NCBI GenBank assembly: GCA_023301395.1
Contig: JALZUY010000071.1
Span: 1-5,714, forward strand
DNA: 5,714 bases
DNA from: Nonlabens sp.
GTDB taxonomy: Bacteria > Bacteroidota > Bacteroidia > Flavobacteriales > Flavobacteriaceae
Direction of reading: 5' to 3'
The translations under genes were made by a program, and so were the position numbers. This document shows, piece after piece, positions 1 to 5,019 of this stretch. How positions within the stretch are numbered: position 1 is the stretch's first letter; each line of letters opens with the position of its first letter. The notes beneath the pieces are model-generated. The model did no database searches. It was not told where the DNA came from and saw nothing but the letters and a program-made list of their open reading frames with translations.

Positions 1-102
1 GTATGCAATTTCGTTTTCTTCGAGAACGCCATCAGCCCATGCGATGTACAGTAATGGAAGAAATGGTAAAAGTGAATCTTGAACTGTGATAGAAGTCTTC
101 AT
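1..102 (-). CDS. N-terminal fragment of a TerB-like domain protein (possibly acyl-CoA dehydrogenase/oxidase family)
   Basis: An open frame starts at an ATG (102-100) and runs without a stop for 34 codons to the window edge. The peptide begins MKTSITVQDSLLPFLPLLYI and continues with AWADGVLEENEIAY. There is no signal peptide, so a cytoplasmic protein is likely. The stretch at residues 22-33 (ADG, then acidic residues, then EI) resembles the short acidic loop motif of TerB-like domains, in which 'DG...s..E' is typical. From memory of flavobacterial genomes, a similar N-terminus occurs on some acyl-CoA dehydrogenase/oxidase-like proteins, but the catalytic part lies outside the window, so this assignment is a guess. 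It is transcribed in the same direction as the aminopeptidase gene but separated from it by 270 bp and an inverted-repeat element, so it probably has its own promoter; I see no good consensus for one. That the frame is coding is fairly likely; the function is weakly supported. Confidence 0.5.
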   Translation of the reverse strand, partial: MKTSITVQDSLLPFLPLLYIAWADGVLEENEIAY

Positions 103-229
103 AATACTTGAATTGGAGCAACTGTTTTTATAGTGCAGTAAGATACTTTTGAAATGATTAGCATCCTAACACAATAATAGACAGTTGCGTTAAATTAATG
201 GTAATGACATATGGATTTGATAAGATCGC

Positions 230-352
230 AAACACCCATCTCCTTTCTTCCCTCAAGGGAAGATGATAAATAGTTGATTGAAATTATCTAATAATCAAAA
301 CTAGAAAGTATGATTTTCCCTTGAGGGAAATGCCGATAGGCAAAGGGTGTTT
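230..352. repeat. Imperfect inverted-repeat element (REP/MITE-like) in the intergenic region
   Basis: The outer ends are an exact 8-bp inverted pair, AAACACCC (230-237) and GGGTGTTT (345-352). Inside each end lies a near-palindrome: TTCCCTCAAGGGAA at 248-261 and its exact reverse complement TTCCCTTGAGGGAA at 316-329. The right arm also holds a small perfect hairpin, TGCC-GATA-GGCA (331-342), which the left arm lacks. Further in, TAGTTGATT (271-279) can pair with AATCAAAACTA (293-303) with a two-base bulge. The whole 123 bp could therefore fold as one long branched hairpin in either strand. It lies between the stop of the aminopeptidase gene and the start of the gene at 1-102 and contains no ORF. 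The shape fits a non-autonomous palindromic repeat of the REP or MITE kind. As RNA it might also end or protect the aminopeptidase transcript. No target-site duplication is evident. Confidence 0.6.
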
Positions 353-372
353 TCAGTCTGTTTTAAGCAGCC

Positions 373-2223
373 TTACAATCCCAACATTTCATCTACCGTA
401 TTTGCTGTTACAGAATGATAGTTTGCTCTTGCGGTTTTGTAAATTTCCAGTGCTTCTTGTTTGCGTTCCGCTTTCGCGAAAGCGTTAAAAAGAGTAGTCA
501 CATACCAGCGACGTCCTACGGTATTTAAGAATTCTGAGATATTTGTGTCTACGTTGTTACCATGATAGTTGTTCAAAATAGATTGCTCATACCAAACCAT
601 GGCGATGTACGAGTTAGTCGACTCAGTCAAACTGAAGGTATTGTCTAACTTTTGCATTTGATCTACTGAAATATCCTCTGGGAAATTACGAACGAAATGT
701 ACCCATTCTTGTGGAGTCCATTTTGCTGTGACATCAACGTCTATTTTGTTTGTGTTTATAAAGTTTTGTAACGTCTTTTCTACATTACTAAACGCATCGG
801 ACTCAATAATAGCAGCGTTTTCTGGAACGCCTGGTTGGTAAATCCACTCATCAGTATTGAAGGTGATATTGTTCTTTTCTAGTAAGTTAGTGTTGAGGTA
901 AGTAATAAAATCCTCTGTGTTTGTAGTAGAAAAGGCATTCTTCTTAAAATAGGACTTTAGGAAAGCGTCCATTTCTGTACGACCTACTTTTTCTTCTAGT
1001 GTTCGCAAGAATAAATAACCTTTATCATAAGCAATGCTATTCATACCGTCATCCGGATTACGACCTTTTAAATCTAGTTTTAACTTGGTGTCATTAGGTG
1101 TTTCTTTTAATGCTTCTAGTTCATCTTCTAAGTCCTGACGACCTATTAATGCCAGCATATTTGCACGCTCTTTTCCATAAAGAGCTTCCATAATGCGTAT
1201 TTCAAAATAAACGGTAAAACCTTCATTGAGCCAGAAGTCGTTCCAAGTCGCATTAGTCACCAAATTACCAGACCAAGAATGTGCCAGTTCATGCGCAACA
1301 AGTGATGTTAAACTTTTATCACCAGCAATTACAGTAGGAGTTGCAAATGTTAATCGCGGATTTTCCATTCCACCAAAAGGAAAACTAGGTGGCAATACAA
1401 TCACATCAAACTGTTCCCAGTCGTATGCGCCGTATAAATTCTCTGCAGCAAGCACCATTTTTTCCATGTCAGAGAACTCTGTGTGGACTTTTTCAATCAT
1501 GGACTTCTCTGCATAAACACCAGTTCTATTACTTATCCCTTTGTACTCAATATCACCTATAGCAAGTGCGATGAGGTACGCTGGAATAGGTTGTTCCATT
1601 TTGAAATTATATACTCCATTTGCATTTTTTTCTTTAGGATTCTCAGCACTCATCACCGCCATGAGTTCTTTTGGAACTTTTACAATAGCATCATAAGTAA
1701 TACGTATTTGCGGACTGTCCTGAATAGGAATCCAAGTGCGTGTTAAAATCGCTTGACCTTGCGTGAATAGAAAAGGATGAGTCTTGTCTGCAGTTTGTTG
1801 TGCGTTGAGCCATTGTAAGGCTTCAGTTTGTGCTGTGGTGTTGTAAGTAATGGCAATCTTAGTTGTACTTTCTTTAATGTCTATGGTTAATGACTGACCT
1901 AGTTTCTCGTTCATTTTACCGAGCTTAAAAGTTGTTTTCACACCATTTGCAGTGACGTCTTTAATGTCTAGAAATTTACTGTCTAGAATGATTTGGCTAG
2001 CACCATTGTTTGTGATGTCATAACTCGCAGTTCCACTGATGACTTGTGTGTCAAAATCTACATCAATGTCTAAATTTAGGTGTGTTGTAACCGCATCATC
2101 AGGCACTGCAAAGGAATGCAACTCTACCGCATACATTTTAGTAGATGTTATTTCCTTTTTGGTTTCTTGGCAGCTTGCGAGTGTTAATATACTGATGAGA
2201 ACTAGAATTAGTGCCTTTTTCAT
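373..2223 (-). CDS. M1 family zinc aminopeptidase lipoprotein (leukotriene-A4-hydrolase/aminopeptidase-B-like)
   Basis: This 616-residue protein is a metallo-aminopeptidase that removes N-terminal residues from peptides. The zinc site is complete: HELAH at 311-315 and Glu334, giving HEXXH-X18-E. The exopeptidase motif GGMEN is at 284-288, and Tyr399 in YDKG matches the catalytic tyrosine of LTA4 hydrolase (YEKG). Domain order fits the LTA4H branch of family M1: N-terminal beta domain (about 30-230), thermolysin-like catalytic domain (about 230-460) and C-terminal helical domain (about 480-616). Near the end, GRRWYVTTLF and NYHSVTANTV align with the LTA4H C-terminus, and Arg571 falls where that family binds the substrate carboxylate. 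The N-terminus is a lipoprotein signal with lipobox LASC, making Cys18 the lipidated residue, so the enzyme is probably membrane-anchored on the periplasmic or outer face. The start is fixed by this signal. Epoxide hydrolase activity should not be assumed; peptide scavenging is the likely role. A decayed copy of its 5' end lies at 4127-4321. Confidence 0.95.
   Translation of the reverse strand: MKKALILVLISILTLASCQETKKEITSTKMYAVELHSFAVPDDAVTTHLNLDIDVDFDTQVISGTASYDITNNGASQIILDSKFLDIKDVTANGVKTTFKLGKMNEKLGQSLTIDIKESTTKIAITYNTTAQTEALQWLNAQQTADKTHPFLFTQGQAILTRTWIPIQDSPQIRITYDAIVKVPKELMAVMSAENPKEKNANGVYNFKMEQPIPAYLIALAIGDIEYKGISNRTGVYAEKSMIEKVHTEFSDMEKMVLAAENLYGAYDWEQFDVIVLPPSFPFGGMENPRLTFATPTVIAGDKSLTSLVAHELAHSWSGNLVTNATWNDFWLNEGFTVYFEIRIMEALYGKERANMLALIGRQDLEDELEALKETPNDTKLKLDLKGRNPDDGMNSIAYDKGYLFLRTLEEKVGRTEMDAFLKSYFKKNAFSTTNTEDFITYLNTNLLEKNNITFNTDEWIYQPGVPENAAIIESDAFSNVEKTLQNFINTNKIDVDVTAKWTPQEWVHFVRNFPEDISVDQMQKLDNTFSLTESTNSYIAMVWYEQSILNNYHGNNVDTNISEFLNTVGRRWYVTTLFNAFAKAERKQEALEIYKTARANYHSVTANTVDEMLGL
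469..484. repeat. Perfect 16-bp GC-rich palindrome inside the aminopeptidase gene
   Basis: CGCTTTCGCGAAAGCG equals its own reverse complement over all 16 bases and is markedly GC-richer than its surroundings. It lies in the coding sequence, where it spells Ala-Phe-Ala-Lys (within NAFAKAERKQ, around residue 581) near the C-terminus. The palindrome does not extend further (C at 468, T at 485). It could be a copy of an iterated palindromic motif of the genome or a chance product of the codons; one window cannot decide. Confidence 0.55.
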
Positions 2224-2241
2224 TTTGTTTTTTTAGAGTTG

Positions 2242-2249
2242 CTAAAGTA
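2242..2249 (-). promoter_or_regulatory. Candidate -7 promoter element of the M1 aminopeptidase gene
   Basis: On the minus strand the sequence reads TACTTTAG, one base off the Bacteroidota -7 consensus TAnnTTTG, and ends 18 bases before the ATG at 2223. No clear TTG -33 element is found at the usual spacing. Support comes from the relic copy upstream of 4321, where the equivalent position reads TAACTTAG, so TAnnTTAG is kept in both copies. The leader between it and the start is A-rich and has no Shine-Dalgarno sequence, as usual in this phylum. Confidence 0.3.
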
Positions 2250-2311
2250 AGAAAAAGCAAATCGTATAAAACCACTAAATATGGATGGATTAATTCATTT
2301 TATCCGTTCTT

Positions 2312-4105
2312 TTAATCTTTTATAATTTTAAAAGATGTAGTTACTCCATTAATATGTGCCATTAACATATATAAACCTTGTGGATAGCTCGATAAATCGA
2401 TAGAGGTAAGTTGTGCGTTTAAACTAGAAGTATAAAGTTTTTTTCCTAGGATAGAGTAGAGCTCTAAATGATCACTATCAGTAAATGTGCTATGACTAGT
2501 TTCTAAAGTGAGTAATGAATGGGTAGGGTTTGGGTAAACAACTGTTTGATTAGGAGTTAGTTCTTGAAGATCATTTGATAAAATGCCGCTAAAACATTGA
2601 TTTGTGTATGCGATACTTTGTTCTGTACTTACTGCTAGTGTTGCGTTATCGTCCATACAAATACATCTACCATCGTTTACATTATAAGTCATATTTGCAG
2701 CGTCTGTTTCAAATGCCTTAAACGTACATTGTTCAAAGGTTAAGGAATCACCATTAAGCATTTGAGAGCCATGATTCCAATTTGAAAACAAAATATTTCC
2801 ACCACTCCAGCGATTGAATCCAGGTTGCTGGTTAAAATCACATGGCTTTAAAAATAATAGATATAAGGTTCCAGTTCCTCCAGCGCCACCACCGTAATTT
2901 ACAGCAACTGTTCCATCACCTCGTAAATCACCTATAAAAGAAATGGAACGTGAGAAACGCTCTTGTGGATCTAATACTAGTCCAAAACCACCATCTAGAT
3001 TATTAATGCGAGTAAAGGTTTTTACTGTTTTGTCTGCGTTTAAATATAAAATATAGCCCCAACCTTCGTTTTGCTGGTTAGCACCAGTCATTAAATCAGG
3101 AACGCCATCACCATTTAAATCACCTACTTTACACAAAGAATGACCAAAACTCGCTCCAGATGTTCCATTAGGATTTGCACCGGTTGTTAGTGTATCTGTA
3201 AAACCATTTAATCCTTCAGTAATTTTAAGTTTAGAAACGACGTTAAATGTAGTACTGTCTAGAGATAACATCCAGATTGCTCCTTTACCGCCATCAGACA
3301 TAAAAGCGCCTACGGCCATTTCTAATGTACCATCATTATCTAGATCTCCAAGCATAGCCACTTCTCGTCCTCCAAATTGATCTCCAGCATTTAATCCAGT
3401 ACCTAATCCACCATTTGATGGATCTATCAAAACCGTTTGCGCAGGCATTACTTGTGAACTGCTGTTTAAGAATAGTATACTTATCGCACCGGTATTAGTT
3501 CCACCTACGTCTGAACCTGGATCACATGCGACTATGTCGATACGGCCATCATTATTTAAATCTCCTATAGCAGATAAACCTTGAGCAATAATATTAATGT
3601 TTTTCACATAGCTTTTTACCGTTCCATTTGTGTTCAAATGGATGATATATAAGGCTCGATTTCCAGATGCTGGAGCAGATACTGCAATGTCTGGAACACC
3701 ATCATTATCATAATCGCCTATTCCTGCAACTCCATAACCAAAAAAGTTACTGGCGCTTAAAGTCTCTGTAAAACCACCTTGAAGCATGGAGATCTTTTGA
3801 TTGGATTGAACAGTGCCATCATTATTCATAAAAAGAATATAAACAGCTCCTGCGTCTGTTGCGCCATCATCATCAGAACGAGCACCTACCACTAGATCTA
3901 TAATACCATCACCATTAATATCTCCAGCTTGATCATGATCTCTACTAAATCGATCACCAGAATCTAAACCTGCCATAAAACCACCAGAGTTATTTTCAAT
4001 TTTCACAAAACTATCTGGACCATATTGTGTACTTACTTGAGCATTTAGGAAGAATACGTTTATGAAGATAGAAATAGTAAGTATTCTAGAGTAAATGGTT
4101 TTCAT
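2312..4105 (-). CDS. Secreted FG-GAP repeat (integrin-alpha-like propeller) protein with T9SS type A sorting domain
   Basis: This 597-residue protein starts with a signal peptide (MKTIYSRILTISIFINVFFL, then NAQ, with likely cleavage near residue 22). Residues about 30-420 carry six FG-GAP-like repeats. Each has a Ca-binding loop of the D-x-N/D-x-D-G-x-x-D type: D62-D70, D131-D139, D182-D190, D254-E262, D329-D337 and a degenerate one at D393-A401. Each loop is followed by a hydrophobic strand such as GAVYILF or GTLYLLF, and linkers of the GGF..L type recur. This predicts a beta-propeller, which in the family mediates binding or adhesion. Residues 422-510 hold five cysteines (422, 460, 481, 483, 504) in a segment I do not recognise. 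Residues about 522-597 are a T9SS type A sorting domain: YPNP at 524-527, LYSILGKKLY, then IDLSSYPQGLYML and a final FKIIKD. Export by the type IX system to the surface or medium is therefore predicted. The ligand is unknown. The start lies 21 bases downstream of the end of the M1 relic frame, and no promoter of its own is obvious. Confidence 0.9.
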   Translation of the reverse strand: MKTIYSRILTISIFINVFFLNAQVSTQYGPDSFVKIENNSGGFMAGLDSGDRFSRDHDQAGDINGDGIIDLVVGARSDDDGATDAGAVYILFMNNDGTVQSNQKISMLQGGFTETLSASNFFGYGVAGIGDYDNDGVPDIAVSAPASGNRALYIIHLNTNGTVKSYVKNINIIAQGLSAIGDLNNDGRIDIVACDPGSDVGGTNTGAISILFLNSSSQVMPAQTVLIDPSNGGLGTGLNAGDQFGGREVAMLGDLDNDGTLEMAVGAFMSDGGKGAIWMLSLDSTTFNVVSKLKITEGLNGFTDTLTTGANPNGTSGASFGHSLCKVGDLNGDGVPDLMTGANQQNEGWGYILYLNADKTVKTFTRINNLDGGFGLVLDPQERFSRSISFIGDLRGDGTVAVNYGGGAGGTGTLYLLFLKPCDFNQQPGFNRWSGGNILFSNWNHGSQMLNGDSLTFEQCTFKAFETDAANMTYNVNDGRCICMDDNATLAVSTEQSIAYTNQCFSGILSNDLQELTPNQTVVYPNPTHSLLTLETSHSTFTDSDHLELYSILGKKLYTSSLNAQLTSIDLSSYPQGLYMLMAHINGVTTSFKIIKD

Positions 4106-4126
4106 AAAGATGGGCTGTTTTGGAGA

Positions 4127-4321
4127 TTAGACTGTTATTTTGGTGGATGGTTTAATAGTACACTTTAATATTTTTAATTGTGTTGTTACCGATTCATTAG
4201 GTGCTGTAAAAGAATGCAACTCTAGCGCATAGTTTTTAGTTGGTTCTTTTTCTTCTTTGGTTTCTTAACAGCTGGTGAGAGTGAATATGCTAATTATAGC
4301 TAGAATGAGGAGCCTTTTCAT
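4127..4321 (-). pseudogene. Decayed paralogue of the M1 aminopeptidase N-terminus
   Basis: Reading the minus strand from the ATG at 4321-4319 gives MKRLLILAIISIFTLTSC, then TAA (4267-4265), then an open stretch that begins ETKEEKEPTKNYALELHSF and continues TAPNESVTTQLK, up to TAA at 4129-4127. This aligns without gaps to residues 1-50 of the aminopeptidase encoded at 373-2223: by hand 30 of 50 residues and about three quarters of the 150 bases match (4172-4321 against 2074-2223). The stop replaces the Gln that follows lipobox Cys18 (CAA to TAA, one base change). Beyond codon 50 the similarity fades, and the zinc-site and all other enzyme domains are missing. Similarity continues weakly upstream of the ATG (TTGTTTTT and a TAnnTTAG motif shared), so the copied piece included the leader. 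It is best read as the remnant of a tandem or dispersed duplicate whose body was lost. A short expressed 18-residue peptide cannot be ruled out. Confidence 0.85.
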
Positions 4322-4341
4322 TTAGATTGTTTTTGTAGCGA

Positions 4342-4349
4342 CTAAGTTA
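4342..4349 (-). promoter_or_regulatory. Candidate -7 element upstream of the M1 relic, possibly serving the FG-GAP gene
   Basis: The minus strand reads TAACTTAG, ending 20 bases before the relic's ATG. It sits at the place equivalent to TACTTTAG in front of the intact aminopeptidase gene and differs from TAnnTTTG at one base. No TTG lies at the expected -33 distance. Because I see no TAnnTTTG between 4106 and 4180 on the minus strand, transcription of the FG-GAP gene may begin here and run through the relic. This is inference from position and paralogy. Confidence 0.25.
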
Positions 4350-4355
4350 AAGAAT

Positions 4356-4370
4356 GAAGAGTTATTCTTC
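4356..4370 (-). terminator. Weak hairpin just after the GNAT gene
   Basis: GAAGA (4356-4360) and TCTTC (4366-4370) can pair around a 5-base loop, starting 3 bases beyond the GNAT stop codon on the minus strand. The stem is only five pairs and the tail that follows (ATTCTTTAA) is a poor U-tract, so this is at most a weak terminator. Confidence 0.2.
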
Positions 4371-4373
4371 CTA

Positions 4374-4832
4374 TTAAATTTCTACGCGCATTTCTACTAA
4401 ATTGGGCTTAAATCCTGCTTTTAGATATGCATTTTTAGCAATTGTGTTTTCATCATAAACTTCCAATCGTACTTCTGTAAGATTTCGATTTTTAGCCCAT
4501 TTGATAAGTTGCTTTACCACTTTTTGATTGACACCTTGGTGACGAAATGCCGGCTTTACATACATAAAACCCAAATAGGCATATTCATTATATTTTTGAT
4601 AAGGTTGAGCTTTTAAAATTTTTGCATAACCAGATCCTACTATTTCATCATTAACAACAGCTACTAGCACTTCAGCATCCGTACTTTTAATAAGTTCTAT
4701 AAGATCATAATAATGAATTTCGCCTTCCTTTAATGTATTATCATAAGGCCTTTCAGCCTCCACAATTCCTTTTTCAAAATTTAATAAAGTTTCAATTTCT
4801 GTTTCAAAGGCTGCGCGTATTTCAATTATCAT
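4374..4832 (-). CDS. GNAT family N-acetyltransferase
   Basis: The 152-residue product has the size and layout of a single-domain GNAT enzyme, which moves an acetyl group from acetyl-CoA to an amine. Visible parts are an N-terminal helix pair (about 8-50), strands 54-60 (EVLVAVV) and 63-71 (EIVGSGYAK), strand beta4 at 85-93 (AYLGFMYVK), and the acetyl-CoA loop RHQGVN at 97-102 followed by helix 103-114. Then come strand 120-126 (EVRLEVY) and the C-terminal signature N-x-x-A-K-N-A-Y-x-K-x-G-F (129-141), with Tyr136 in the place of the usual catalytic acid. The usual R/Q-x-x-G-x-G/A loop ends in Asn102 rather than Gly or Ala, a mild deviation. No signal peptide is present, so it acts in the cytoplasm. 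The substrate cannot be told from sequence. The start at 4832 is the only good one; a nearby upstream ATG at 4840 is in another frame and stops after three codons. The gene is divergent from the DUF2911 gene, with 187 bp between starts. Confidence 0.9.
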   Translation of the reverse strand: MIIEIRAAFETEIETLLNFEKGIVEAERPYDNTLKEGEIHYYDLIELIKSTDAEVLVAVVNDEIVGSGYAKILKAQPYQKYNEYAYLGFMYVKPAFRHQGVNQKVVKQLIKWAKNRNLTEVRLEVYDENTIAKNAYLKAGFKPNLVEMRVEI

Positions 4833-4869
4833 TTAGTCATGTGTTTTGATTACTGTTTTATTTACTGGT

Positions 4870-4877
4870 CAAATGTA
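4870..4877 (-). promoter_or_regulatory. Candidate -7 promoter element of the GNAT gene
   Basis: On the minus strand TACATTTG matches the Bacteroidota -7 consensus TAnnTTTG exactly and lies 37 bases before the GNAT start codon, giving a short, plausible leader. A TTG at -33 spacing is not present, so the match is partial overall. It is the only exact TAnnTTTG I noticed in this divergent intergenic region. Confidence 0.4.
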
Positions 4878-4945
4878 AGTACTAATCTTGAACGTTTCTT
4901 TGTTTGTATATTTTTTGAAATTACTAGGTCAGTTTTTTTTTAACA

Positions 4946-4985
4946 CAGTTCTAACTGAGATCAATTCTAAGTATGGATACTTTAG
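4946..4985 (+). promoter_or_regulatory. Possible promoter and small palindrome upstream of the DUF2911 gene
   Basis: TACTTTAG (4978-4985) is one base off TAnnTTTG and lies 34 bases before the ATG at 5020. It is the same octamer as in front of the aminopeptidase gene. About 20 bases upstream is CTG (4955-4957) instead of the expected TTG. That CTG is the end of a short inverted repeat, CAGTT-CT-AACTG (4946-4957), which could be an operator half or chance. A preceding T-run (4933-4941) adds AT-richness. Support is weak. Confidence 0.22.
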
Positions 4986-5019
4986 TCTTTAATTTAGTTA
5001 ATCATAAAAACGATTTTCA

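Noticed and set aside
1226..1746. Plus-strand open frames of 87 and 96 codons opposite the aminopeptidase gene
   Set aside because: They lie antisense within a well-supported M1 coding region, have no recognisable domains and show Cys/Ser-rich composition typical of antisense shadow frames.
2039..2236. Plus-strand open frame of 65 codons with a hydrophobic tail
   Set aside because: It is antisense to the lipoprotein signal and N-terminal domain of the aminopeptidase; the hydrophobic tail is just the complement of that signal sequence.
2224..2311. Possible hairpin terminator between the FG-GAP and aminopeptidase genes (GGAT...ATCC, near 2283-2305)
   Set aside because: The stem is only four clean pairs with a long AT-rich loop and no following U-run, so it is not a credible terminator.
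4829..4840. Three-codon ORF (Met-Thr-Lys-stop) overlapping the GNAT start as ATGA
   Set aside because: Too short to distinguish from chance, and translational coupling cannot be shown from this sequence.
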